Below, piece after piece: positions 45,506-56,670 of a stretch of DNA of 64,000 nt (position 1 is the stretch's first letter; each line of letters opens with the position of its first letter). Source of the stretch: Azolla caroliniana (lineage: Eukaryota > Polypodiophyta); NCBI GenBank assembly GCA_043228905.1, contig JBHGNT010000020.1, forward strand, positions 11,780,001-11,844,000, read 5' to 3'. The notes under the pieces were generated by a model. It saw nothing but the letters and a program-made list of their open reading frames with translations. It did no database searches and was not told where the DNA came from. The translations under genes and the position numbers were made by a program.

Positions 45506-46037
45506 TGAGTATGCATTTGTGTATAATGGTTTAGGATTCTATAGTCTAACATATATACATTTCAGAATCAGAATATTCTAGAAATATTGTATGGTATATT
45601 CTAGAGATATTCAATCTTGGAACATGTATAAATACGTGTAACCTCCTTGGGCTTTTTGAAGTGATTCAACGCCAGTCATTGACACATCAATCTAGTCTTC
45701 TTGTTCCATTCCATCTTGTCTCCTTCTTCATCTTTGTCTTCATGCTCTTGTGTCATTCCCAACTTCTTAAGTTCCACGCTCATGGCCCCATCATCCATGC
45801 TCCGTCCAAGTCCATGGTTGGTGTGTCTGTGACACCCGACTAGGGGCTTGACAGCAGACAATTATCGCAACCTGTATTGTTTGGTCCGGTTGAAGCCAGT
45901 GTTGTAACTCATTGTCTTGTATATACGTTTATATGAAGTTGTGCATATACCGTGTCTTTGCTGGTGTCATGTGTATTTCTCTCTCTTCCGGTCTCTGTAC
46001 ATAAGTAGCGTGCATCGAGTAAGAGCATTGTGTGTGT

Positions 46038-46039
<2 letters not shown>

Positions 46040-46096
<57 letters not shown>
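46040..46096. repeat. (CT)n microsatellite in gypsy LTR
   Basis: About 28 CT units; the same position near the LTR 3' end carries CT runs in the LTRs at 49.94/50.13 and 56.24/56.43 kb. Confidence 0.9.
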
Positions 46097-46097
<1 letters not shown>

Positions 46098-46272
46098 TTC
46101 TCGTTCGACTGCCTCCAATGTGTATTCGGAAACACCCCGGTCGGTGTCTTAGCCGATGTAACTGGTACCGATGAAGCTCGATCTTTCCTCCCTTGTCTCT
46201 CAGGTCCAAGACCCCGGTGGTCCTGCCCCGTTTCGACATACCCGCAGAAAACCGCGACATCTTTGCCAAAGA

Positions 46273-48852
46273 TGTCATGGAAATCCGCGAGTACGTGTCG
46301 TCTTAGGCGGGACCATGGGGGTCACAATCTAGGGAGTTGGATGGTGGAGGTCTCGCTGTCAACGAGCCTCAACCCTTTGGATTTCCGCTCACATTGGTTT
46401 CCGGCCAAATTGGTCAGGATCGGCCTCCGGATGGATCGGTTTGGATCAGTATCACACCGGATCAGTTTCCGGACGGATCGACCCGAATCGGAAAGACGAT
46501 TAACTGCGAACAAAGACTCAACTCAAATAGGTGAAAACAAAGAGGAATATACATGAATATATATATGTTACAAACGTTCTTACAATGATTCGGCGTACAT
46601 GCCACAAATCCGGTAGCTATTACAAACAATCGGCTAAAAACATGTTAAGAAATGGGAACCGGTGAAGGCGAGTCAAGTGGGCCGTCGAGACCGCGACATC
46701 CTTCGTTGGTCATGCCCCAAAGGCGGTGGAGTGTTCCCGTGCCACTTCGCCCTCCCTTCTTGAACTAGCCACCACACGAAACGCTCTCCATCGAGGAGAG
46801 GAAGTCAAACCACCAAGTGCCGCCACTGGCATGTCGAAGAGCTGTTGTTGTAGAAATCCCAAACCAAACCCAAACTTTCACATGAAGAAAACCGAAACCC
46901 TAAATCTCCTACGAACTCTCACAAGATGAAGAACTAAAACGGAACACAAAATCTCCACTCAAGAAGAAGGAACCAAAACCCACAAAATGACAAAGAAGAA
47001 GAAAACTACTAAATCCTAGATCTAAGTGGTACACCCTCCTAACTCAAAATGGGCAACCCCTTAACAAGAGACCCCTCCTTCCTTTTATAGTCCAAGGAGG
47101 GAAGGACGTTACAATGTGGGACAAATATTCCCCTTTTTATTTTATATACATTTTCGAATGTACATGTGCACACGGTGCACATTACCCACATTGCCCATTC
47201 CACCCGGTTTTCTCACCATAACCGGAAATCTTCACGACATCCACCCCCAACAAACCGCACATCCACCGAAATGTCCCAAGATAAGGAAGAGAAGATGGGA
47301 GATTCCAACGAAGGTGATCAACTGGGACTCTCGCAGAACCGCCATGACCCCTCGATCGGGTCATTCCAACTCTTGCTCGGTTCAACCGCCACCTTCCGTT
47401 TCCTTTCCATCCCCATGGATTGGTCATCTTCCCCAATCGCCAAGGCCTTGTCCAACCCCACCGATCTTGAACTCCGCCCCGAGAGTTGAGCAAGCGAGAC
47501 TCAACCTCTAGGAGCACTTGTGTAGTGCTTTGGTGGGTCTTCGTTGATGATGCCCCTTTTTAGTCGATCTCATGCCAACTCTGTTCCTTCGATCCCTCAT
47601 GCACAAGCCTTTCCGGTAACTCCTTTGAAAGCCCCCACGAATCGCAAGCTTCTCGGAGCTCTTCGACCTCTTCGTGACATTACGGCCACAACCACCCGGT
47701 AAATCTTCTAGATCGTTGCCTCGCCCTTCTTCCTTCGATCAATCCCGACATCGTGGGCTTCAAAAATTTTGGGACGTCATCCCCATTTCAATGGTCGACT
47801 TCTTCGACCGCGCCCTCAACGGCTTCTGAGCTGTTTCTCATCCACCCTTCTTCCGCATACGTCCATCATCGCCTTCGACATTGCCTTCACCACGAAGCCT
47901 TCTTCATCCACCTCCATCCTCTCTTCCCATCCTTCACGTTGGGTTCACCAAAGATGTCGCGGAAATCCGGGGGTACGTGTCAGCCTGGGCAGGATCACGG
48001 GGATCATGGACTAGGGAGTCTGATGGTGGAGGTCTCGCTCTCAATGAGCCTCAACCCTTTGGTTTTTTGCTCGCGATGGTTTTTGGCCAAATCGGTTTGG
48101 ATCGGCCTCCGGATGGATCTGTCCGGATCGGAAAGATGATTAATTGCGAATAAGTGAAAACAAAGAGGAATATATACACGAATATATATATGTTACAAAT
48201 GCTCTTACAATGATTCGCTTTACATGCCACGAATCCGGTGCCTATTACAAACAATCGGCTAAAAACAACATGTTAAGAAATGGGAGCCGGCGAAGGCGAG
48301 TCAAGTGGGCCATCGGGACAATGACGTCCTCCATTGGTCATGCCCCGAAGACGGTGGAGTGTTTCTGTGCCACTTCGCCGTCCCTTCTCGAACTGGCCAC
48401 CACAGGAAACACTCTCCATCGAGGAGAGGAAGCCGAACCACCAAGTGCCGCCACCGGAATGCCGAAGAGCCGCCGTTGTAGAAACCCAAAACCAAACCCT
48501 AACTCTCACACAAAGAAAACCGAAACCCTAAATATCCTACAAACTCTCACAAGATGAAGAACTAAAACAAAACACTAAACCTCCACTCAAGAAGAAGGAA
48601 CCAAAACCCACAAGACAATGAAGAAGAAGAAAACTGCTAAACCCTAGATCTAAGTGGTACCCCCTCCTAACTCAAAATGGGCAATCCCTTTACAAGAGAC
48701 CCCTCCTTCCTTTTATAGTCTAAGGAGGGAAGGACAAATATTTCCCTTTTTATTTTATATACATTTTCGAATGTACATGTGCACACGGTGCACATTGCCG
48801 ACTTTGCCCATCCCACCCGGTTTTCTCACCATAGCTGGAAATCTTCACGACA
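46273..48852 (-). mobile_element. Short-internal gypsy derivative in reverse orientation
   Basis: Two minus-strand LTRs, 46273-47239 (967 bp) and 47955-48852 (898 bp), bound only 715 bp of interior. Both start TGTCGTGAAGATTTC on the minus strand and share the TATA-bearing block (ACTATAAAAGGAAGG), the AAACCCTA-rich leader and the GGATCGG-rich end. The 5' LTR is followed by TCTTTGGTGAACCC, like TATTTGGTGAACCC at 50209. The polypurine TTGTTGGGGGTGGA precedes the 3' LTR. The interior holds no readable pol. Flanking 5-mers AAAGA and TCAGA do not form a clear duplication. It would depend on proteins from a full element. Confidence 0.75.
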
Positions 48853-48980
48853 TCAGAAGCCTGATATATCTGACCATCACCTGACCGAACCTCAGTTATC
48901 CGGTCGGGCTGATCAGTCCGTTTATGTTGTAACTGAACATTGAACACCTTTAGTGCCTGTAGAGGATATTGTGATATGTT

Positions 48981-49625
48981 AGCGGTGTTGAGAATCGATT
49001 CGTAAAACCACAAGATCAAACGATGCTGAAAAATACACAACACATGCACACGACGACACAGTACATAGATATTTACATGGAAGCCCTAAAACAAGAGAAA
49101 ACCACGGGAGAGCAGAAACTTCACTATACAATGGATGTACAAGGCAGAGATTACAACACTCTGATTATGAGTGTATCACCCACACAGGGTTCTTGGCGTA
49201 TGCTGTTACGCACGCAACTATGGCGCTACTCTCTCTCACTCCCTCTCTCTCTCTTTTCACGTCTCTCTTACGCACACTTCTGTTATCATCACATTACTAT
49301 GTTTGCCCTAGATGTATATATATACTGATACATCGTGTGGACTATTTACAATTATAGCCATTGCTACATATTACTACTATTATTGTTACTATAATAATAA
49401 TAATCTATTTAAATAATCGACTTTCCGTTGTCGACTCTTCGACTATCGGTTGTCGGCTATTTCTGAACAGTCGGTACCTCCCATTGGAGGGACATATCCC
49501 CAAGAAACTCCCCCTTCACTCCTGTGGGAGGGAGTCAGTGAATCCTGTCTTCTGTCGATAGACTCTAAGTTTGTCCATAGGTAGGTTCTTCGTGAGCATG
49601 TAAACTCTCCTTTTTCTCCGATTCC
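48981..49625 (-). mobile_element. copia 3' remnant: end of RNase H and LTR-like sequence
   Basis: On the minus strand, codons just inside 49625 read LTKNLPMDKLRVYRQKTGF, the C-terminal signature of copia RNase H (normally F-T-K-x-L-x-x-D-K). The stretch from about 49423 down to TGTTGAGAATCG (48981) looks like its LTR, with a TATATATA and the ATATTTACATGG words common in plant LTRs. It replaces the first ~110 bp of the gypsy LTR that resumes at 49626. Confidence 0.5.
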
Positions 49626-50208
49626 ATGTCGGCTGATGTAAATACTAGGTAGTGTACATTTATTAGGGGATTGTGCGTATCTCTGTGAAAAGGACAGGGA
49701 ATAAAGTGGTTTTGACTAGGGAGGAAGGGGCACTCCCCTTTTTGGGGACTATTTAAGGAGAGGAGAGAAGGAAGAGAAGGCATTGCGCGTTGGCGAGGAT
49801 GAAGTGCTGTTGTAGAACCAAGTGTTGCTGCAGAACCAAGTGTCGAGCTCTCTCTCCTCCAATCGTCGTTCTCTACGGGTGTCGGGAGTTCGCTGCCTCT
49901 GCTTCGTGGACAGTCCATGTGCTTCCAGCAGAGTCTCTCTCTCTCTCTCTCCCTTTTTCCCTTTTGTTTTCTTCGGGTCGTGTGGTTGTCGTTAGTGTGC
50001 GTGAGTAGGACCCCGTGTCAGGTCCATTATCGGGTTGTCGGGTGTAACTGTTCGAGTTGTAAGCTATTGACTATAGTAATCGGATTCCTATTTTCTTGCT
50101 CTTAATCTCTTTCTGTGTACTTGCAACTCTCTCTCTCTCTCTCTCTCCTTGGTCCAAGACCCCCGTGGTCCCGCCTCTTCCTACATGCGAACGCGAAACT
50201 TCGTGACA
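49626..50208 (+). repeat. 5' LTR (truncated) of the gypsy element
   Basis: Matches 55937-56524 almost throughout. A TATTTAAGGAGAGG box (about 49748) fits a promoter. Ends TTCGTGACA, followed by TATTTGGTGAACCCGACATG, where TGGTGAACCCGA is a plausible tRNA primer site. Confidence 0.85.
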
Positions 50209-50225
50209 TATTTGGTGAACCCGAC

Positions 50226-51546
50226 ATGAACATGCGGCAAAGGAGTCGAAAGATGAGGGGATCGGAGCTAGCAGAGGCTATGGCGGTAGCCATCGACCGA
50301 CTAGTAAGCGCTCGTGAGGGGACGAGTACCCTCGATAGAGCCATCGAATCGATCATCGGCACTATAGGCCGGTTCGTAGGGGAAAGACGCCACAAGTTAT
50401 TTGGAGGCTTACCGGGCCGAAATGATCATGAGGGATATCCCGGTGGACAGGCGGCTGTTCGGATTCCCTCGGGTGGTGACGCCGAGCATCCACGCGGAGG
50501 TGCTCGAGGTGTTGGCCGGGTGCCAAACTTGGGAGGAGTTCGAGCTGTAGCTCCTCGAGAAGTACGGGTTTGACGACTCGCTTTGGCTGTCGAGGCGGGA
50601 CTTCATGGCGTGGGTGGAAAGCCCCGAAAAAGGGAGGAACACGTCGACGCTCCTCCAGGAGTTCGAAAAATGGTTCGCGCGGCTGTCGACGCTGGACCGG
50701 ACCGTGCTCGAAACGAGTCGAGTACTACTGTTTGTCAAGTCGGTGGACGCGCTCGACAGGGAAAAGGTGGGTCCCCTATTGGAAACGGACGAAGGGCTCA
50801 CGACAGACTGGGCCGTGGTAAAACGGGTCTACAGCCGTTTCGACAAACGGCGCGAATGGAACGACGAAAGCTCATCGGGGTCAGGGCCGGTCCCGGCGAG
50901 GAGGCTCGAGGAGCCGGTATCGGTGCCAGCCGGTAGGAAGGAAGAGACCCGAATTTGGCTGGAGTCGAGGTCGGCATCGAACAACGTGGTCAGAGGCCCA
51001 TTCGGAGGAGCAGCTCTGGAGGAGCTGACATAGATGGTGCGCGACCTACAGATCGCACAGGCACGAAGAGACAACGGTGAACAACCTCGCGACCAGAGGC
51101 CGCCGGCTGGGCAGCGGTGCATATGGTGTGACGTGATCAGTCACATCCGGAAGGATTGCGCGGATTTCGCCGACGCGCTCAGGACCAACGTGGTGTACCT
51201 CTGGAACGAGCGGGTGCATGCGAGCGAGACCCGGACAGCCCTAGAACTAAATACGGGGCGCGGCGGAATGAAGAGGTTGATGGAAGAGGCCGCGGCACGA
51301 CATGTAGAAGTCGTTAACTACTTAGTGTCAGCGGGAATTCGGGTCGGGGGTGATGAGACCCGGAAGGTGAAGGACTCCGGATTCTGGCTGCTAGTGTTAG
51401 AAGGCCTCTCCGGAGTTCAGCTGAAGAAGGAAGAGGCGGACTGTGCGGAACAACGGGTCCAGGAGGTCACCGGATGGGACGATCCGGTCGAAGAGAAAAC
51501 GGGCTTCGTAGAAGCCGCTTGCCAGAACTACGAGGTTCTGGTGTAA
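50226..51546 (+). pseudogene. gypsy gag with CCHC knuckle, frameshifted
   Basis: Starts ATG at 50226 (MNMRQRSRKMRGSELAEAM...). One frameshift near 50400 leads to the main frame (RRLFGFPRVVTPSIHAEVLE; FARLSTLDRTVLETSRVLLF; the L-D-R-E-K-V-G-P-L-L block). In-frame stops occur near 50550, at 51031-51033 and at 51544-51546. The zinc knuckle CIWCDVISHIRKDC (C-x2-C-x4-H-x4-C) is at about 51119-51160. Particle-forming protein in an active relative. Confidence 0.75.
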
Positions 51547-52380
51547 GACAAACGGGCAGGAAAGGCTGGGGGCGTTGGTCCCCCGCAGAGGTACGAGACC
51601 CGGTTCGGACCGAAACCGACCAGCGCCGGCAACCCAGGCACGCCGGACGGAAAGAAGCAGGCGGGGTTTCGGTTAAGCACCGAAATTGAGAGACCAACGG
51701 ACCTACAGAAGGTTCTTGAAGAACGGATCCTCGACAATAAAGTGGAGTTGTCGTTGCGGGAGGTGCTGGGAATCGCCAAGAGGGAGTTCCACGACTCCAT
51801 CGTAGACTTGGTGAAGCGGAAGAGGCTCTCGACGGAGCCAGAACCGGAGAAGCCGGTGGAGGTGCGGACTACGCACTTAGAAGATGCGGCCCTAGAAGAC
51901 GAGTTGGCGGAAAGCCACTACGCGAAGCCGCATTGGGCCAGGGCAACTACGGAGACCCCTGTGCGGATCGGCGACGTTTCGGAACCGGTGGTGGCCTTGG
52001 TAGACCATGGATCCGAAATCAACATGATGTCCATGGATTTCTACAAGAGGGGTAAATGGCCGATCAACACCAAGCATGGGTGGAAGATACGCGCGGCGAC
52101 GCGTGCTACGGAGGAGCTGCATGGTGCGTGCCCAATTATACGCGTAAAGGTCGGTGACGTCGAGATAGATCAACATTTCTTCGTGCAGGAAACATCCTCG
52201 CACCCGGTGATTCTCGGCGAACCATACATTACGGCAGCATGCATGGAGACGAAGGTGTTGGATAACGGTTCGGCGTACGCGCGTGTCAAGAGCCAGGACG
52301 ATCGGCATTCCATTCCAATTCATGACCGTAGGTCCGAACCATGAGAGGAATCGTGAGACCCTCGGTGGCGATAGCTGAGG
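51547..52380 (+). pseudogene. gypsy protease region, atypical D-H-G motif
   Basis: Same frame as gag. The aspartic protease core reads VVALVDHGSEINMMSMDFYK (about 51990-52050), with D-H-G-S in place of the usual D-S/T-G. It is followed by the flap-like ACPIIRVKVGDVEI and HPVILGEPYITA. The frame ends at TGA codons near 52342 and 52354, both where arginine is expected. Confidence 0.7.
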
Positions 52381-52452
52381 GGATTTTTAGAGAGGGCTAT
52401 CAAGGCGTGGGGCCGCAGTAGTCCGGACGTACCGGAAGAACCCCACACATGT

Positions 52453-55400
52453 ATGGTAGGTAGGAAGTTTTGGTTCTCCGAAAACGGAGGTTGTACTATA
52501 GACGGCGTCAGCGGCCGGGAGAGGAAGCGAGTGGAGGAGCGGCTCAGGGGATGCAGAGTTCTCTTCCCCGACGAAGAAATCAGTGGCGTCGTGGAGGCAG
52601 TGTCTTTTGACGACACCTTGGGCGAGTTACGAAAGGTGATCGGTGAAGACCTTAGAGAAGACCGGACCGTTCCGGTTAGTTCGATGGGAATGTACGAAGT
52701 CATCACGGACTTCGGGGAAAGGATCGGGTCGGATAGGACGTCCCACGTGGATGCAAAGTACAAGACTGTGGACCGGAAGGTGAGGCCAGTCGCGACACCC
52801 TTGCCGGAGGGCAGCGAGGAGCGGATAAAAGGGGTCGCGTCGGACCCAAGTTTACGGAATCTGGCTGGCATAGGGCACCGGTTCACTGACATAACGCTAC
52901 GGGAGCTCAAGGTCGGTGAGGGTGGCTTTCTACTGCCGGAGGAGGAGGACAGGTTTCGGGGAATGCTCGGAAGGCATGGGAAAGCCTTCGCGTTCTCACC
53001 GGAGAAGATCAGGTACGTGGACCCGACGATCGTCGAACCGATGGTGATCTTCACGGTACCGCATGTACTGTGGAATCTCAAACCGATTCCGGTGCCGAGA
53101 GCTCACATCCCGAAGTTGATGGAGCTTCTGAAGCAAAAGGTGGAGATGGGCATCCTCGAACCGTCGAGTGCCCCGTATTCGAATCGGTGGTTTACGGTGT
53201 CGAAGAAGAACGGCACGCTGCGCTTCATTCAAGACCTGCAACCGGTCAACAAGGTGACCATCCGTAATGCAGGAATCAGACCGACCATAGACGAGTTCGC
53301 GGAGGCCTTCGCTGGGAGGTCGATCTATTCGGTCGGTGACTTATACTTGGGGTACGACCAGTTCCAGCTAGCCGTGGAGAGCAGGGATATCACGACTATG
53401 CGAACCCCTCTCGGCCTAGTACGGATGTGTACCCTACCACAAGGCGGGACGAACTTGGTGGCGCATATGGTGAACGTAATGGACAAGGTGCTGAGGGATT
53501 GCATCCCGGACATCACCATGCCATTCTTGGACGACATCCCGATAAAGGGGTGTCTGGTGGATGATGCGGATGAGACTGTCGGGCCGGACGGATGCCGGAG
53601 GTTCGTCGTGAACCACACCTAAATCGGTGTTCAGGCAGTCGGAGATCCTGGTGGTCGGACACCTGTGCGGGCCTTACGGTAGGAAACCGTCTCCGGCAAA
53701 GGTAGAAGCCATCTCCGCGATGAAGGACGATTGTGGGTCGGTTACGGAGGTCCGCAGATTCCTGGGGGCGTGGGCGTTCTACCACATCTGGATTCCGCAC
53801 TACGCGCATGTTGCGGAGCCGCTCTACGGGCTATTGAAGAAAGGCCGTAGGTTCGAGTGGAGGACGGAGCACACGGAGTCGGTCCGGAGGATGAAGGAGG
53901 TGCTTGCTGCGGCACCGGCTCTCCGTAAAGCGGTTTACGGCAAGGGAGTCTCCGTCTACGTGACGGTGGACATGAGCCCGACCGGGATCGGGTGGGTGAT
54001 CAATCAAGAGGACGAGGACGGCGTACGATTCCTGATCCGGTTCGGTGCGAAGGTATTGAGCGAGCGGCAACGAGGATACGCCCAAGTCAAGCGCGAACTA
54101 TGGGGTATCGTTTCAGCAGTCAAGGCTGACAAGGACTATATGATCGGGACGGAAGTGATCATCGAGACGGACTGCTTGCCAATACTCGGCATGCTCCGGT
54201 GGATAGCGTACATTAAGTCCCTGAACCCGGAGATACGGCACATCTCCAGAAAGGATAACGCCATGGCCGACATGCTTTCAAGAGCAAGGTTCAACGACGA
54301 AGACGGCATGGTTTCGGATGACGAAGAAGTCAGCGAGGACTTCTTCGGGTCAACTAATGTGACGACAAGGAAAGGGGACACTCCGGCGCTTAACGAATTT
54401 GACGAAAGCAGGTACGACGGGGAGTGGGTCCAAATCGGGAGGTTCCTACGGGCGATGACGCCGGACGCAACGTGGACGAGAGAAGAGGCGAGCCGGGTAC
54501 GGAAGCAGGCGCACCGATTCTTCCTACGGGACGGGTGCATATGGAGGCACCCAAAGAAAAGAAACGACATCCCGCTCCGAGTAGTGGCAAAGAAAGAAGA
54601 ACAGGAGGAACTACTGGCGGCATTTCACGAGAGTCCTTGGGCCGGGCACCGCGGAACGTGGGCCACATTCGAGAAGCTAAAGGAGAAGTACTGGTGGTCG
54701 GGGCTATACCAAGACGTGCATCGGTTCGTAACGACTTGCAAAAGCTGTCAGATGCACTCCGTAGTTCGACATCGGGGCTACACCTGACTTACCCGCCTGC
54801 GGTCCATTTCAAGTGGATGGTGGACTTGGTGACGATGCCGATGGGAGTAGGACAGATGCGATACCTGGTGCTTGCGCGAGAAGACTTAACGAACTAGGTG
54901 GAAGGCCGTGCACTGCAGAACAAGACAACCGCGGCGGTATGCCGGTTCCTGATCGAAGAGGTAGTGTGTCGGTACGGGTGAGTCGGGAGGATCATGACGG
55001 ACCGGGGAGAGCTGGATGCACGGGAAGCTGAGGAGTTGTTCGACTGGCTAGGGGTCAAACTCTCCCTCACTATGACGTACAATCCGGAGGCGAACGGGAA
55101 GGTAGAGCGAGGGCACGGGCCGATCGTAAAGGTGTTGGTGCGTGCATGCCGAGGGCAGGTTGGGAATTGGCCGTGGCTCCTTCCTTACGCACTATGGGCG
55201 GACCGAACTACGCACAGTTTAGTGACAGGGTTTATGCCGGCAGAGCTGATGTACAGACAGAAGCCGATCATGCCGGTGGAACGAACGGTTTCTTCATGGG
55301 CGGTGGTAGATTGGAAGGACGAGATGACTCGGGAGGAGTTGCTGGCGGCGCGGATTCGACAACTCGAGCGGAGGCCGGAGGACGTGAAACGGGCGAAGGA

Positions 55401-55758
55401 AAAGCTGCGGGCGGCAAGGGAGCGGAACAAGACCCGGTTCAACCGGACGCACCGGTTGCGACCAAAGAAGATCAAGGAAGGCAACTAGGTCTTAGTATAC
55501 GACAACAACCTCGACAATCAGCACAAGGCGGTGCGAAAGTTCTCTAGGAGATGGTTCGGACCGTACACGGTGACGAGCGCAAACGACAACGGCACGTACC
55601 ACCTAGCGGAACTCTACGGGACATGGTTAGCGGTACCGGTGGCCGGAAAGCGGATCAAAGCGTTCAAGAAGCGGTTCGAAGACGAGCCGGAGCCGGCGAG
55701 TGAGAGCGACAACGACGATCGGTTCGGGCCCGGCGAAGAATTAGAGAGCGACGAGTGA
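52453..55758 (+). pseudogene. gypsy pol: RT, RNase H, integrase, with frameshifts and stops
   Basis: RT: VPRAHIPKLMELLKQKVEMG, SNRWFTVSKKNGTLRFIQDL and PFLDDIPIKGC (motif C is F-L-D-D). A ~60 bp deletion near 53620 removes the segment between RFVVNHT and KSVFRQSEILVVG and shifts frame; the original frame returns near 54785. RNase H: TVDMSPTGIGWVINQ and PEIRHISRKDNAMADMLSRA. Integrase: ESPWAGHRGTWATFEKLKEK with C-x2-C, the VDLVTMPMGVGQM core, then stops at 54895 (TAG) and 54979 (TGA). YNPEANGKVERGHGP and the C-terminal VRKFSRRWFGPYTV end at a TGA near 55756; one more TAG is near 55486. It was an RNA-copying and integration enzyme; this copy is dead. Confidence 0.85.
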
Positions 55759-55827
55759 AGCCAGTTTTCTTCGGTGTCTACCCATCTCTGGCGCATGCCG
55801 GTGGATGTGCGGTTCGGTGGGGGTGGA

Positions 55828-56432
55828 TGTCGTGAAGAAAACCGGCCATGGGCGGAATCAGAGAAAAAGGGGCATGAACCGGCTCTTACATGGGTGGACG
55901 CTGAATTGATATTTTGTACATGATTCATAATTAGGTCGGCTGATGTAAATACTAGGTAGTGTACATTTATTAGGGGATTGTGCGTATCTCTATGAAAAGG
56001 ACAGGGAATAAAGTGGTTTTGACTAGGGAGGAAGGGGCACCCCCCTTTTTGGGGACTATTTAAGGAGAGGATAGAAGGAAGAGAAGGCATCGCGCGTTGG
56101 CGAGGATGAAGTGCTGCTGTAGAACCAAGTGTTGCTGCAGAACCAAGTGCCGAGCTCTCTCTCCTCCAATCGTCGTTCTCTACGGGTGTCGGGAGTTCGC
56201 TGCCTCTGCTTCGTGGACAACCCGTGTGCTTCCAGCAGAGTCTCTCTCTCTCTCTCTCTCCCTTTTTCCCTTTTGTTTTCTTCGGGTCGTGTGGCTGTCG
56301 TCGGTGTGCGTGAGTAGGACCCCGTGTCAGGTCCATTATCGGGTTGCCGGTTGTAACTGTTGAGTTGTAAGCTATTGACTATAGTAATCGAATTCCTGTT
56401 TTCTTGCTCTTAATCTCTTTCTGTGTACTTGC

Positions 56433-56465
<33 letters not shown>

Positions 56466-56524
56466 TGGTCCAAGACCCCCGTGGTCCCGCCTCTTCCTAC
56501 ACACGAACGCAAAACTTCGCGACA
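55828..56524 (+). repeat. 3' LTR of the gypsy element
   Basis: Starts TGTCGTGAAGAAAACC after polypurine CGGTGGGGGTGGA and ends CTTCGCGACA. Carries CT runs at 56239-56260 and 56434-56463. No clear target duplication can be tested because the 5' LTR start is lost. Confidence 0.9.
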
Positions 56525-56670
56525 ACGTACCTCAACATGGATCAGCTTGAGTCTACATCTCCCGACATGTCCGAGTTGGTAAAACCTTCCAATACAGGTT
56601 TTCCGACAACATACCCTAGGCATACCCCTGAGATGCCTTTTAAGTACCCGAGTATCCACTTCACCGCTGC
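56525..56670 (+). other. Short plus-strand frame between the gypsy LTR and inverted copia core
   Basis: An open frame begins MDQLESTSPDMSEL near 56536 and stops at the TAG about 56672. It could be a copia gag N-terminus, which would fit the inversion model for the next block, but the match is not specific. Confidence 0.3.

Larger units (their letters stand above)
44374..45834 (+). mobile_element. Small nested LTR element with minisatellite core
   Basis: LTR-like ends start TGTCACGACA (44374) and TGTCATGACACA (45415). They match over about 300 bp: the TATTCTAGAGATATTCAATC stretch, TATAAATAC box and CATTGACACATCA. The right copy ends TCTGTGACA at 45834. A polypurine run AAAGGGGAGGATAA precedes the right LTR. 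Flanks CTCGA (44369-44373) and CCCGA (45835-45839) differ by one base and are a plausible 5 bp target duplication. The interior codes for nothing. The 3' parts of the two LTRs do not match well, so one end is rearranged. Size and lack of genes make it TRIM-like. Confidence 0.6.
43513..46259 (+). repeat. Gypsy-family 3' LTR, interrupted by a nested element
   Basis: Starts TGACGTGAAGATTTC directly after the polypurine tract. Its start resembles the LTR starting at 48852 (minus). It contains GCTATAAAAGGAGGG (about 43818). It ends AAAACCGCGACA at 46259, after the family's CCCGGTGGTCCTGCC block. An insert (44374-45834) splits it; without the insert the LTR would be about 1.28 kb. Confidence 0.65.
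49626..56524 (+). mobile_element. Near-complete, inactive Ty3/gypsy element
   Basis: A truncated 5' LTR (49626-50208) and a full 3' LTR (55828-56524, 697 bp) are highly similar, including the GATGTAAATACTAGGTAGTG block and the CCCCCGTGGTCCCGCC end. The interior carries gag, protease, RT, RNase H and integrase in gypsy order. The 5' LTR lacks its first ~110 bp, replaced by a copia tail. Stops and two frameshifts inactivate it. It belongs to the same family as the fragment at 28.1-31.98 kb. Confidence 0.9.
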
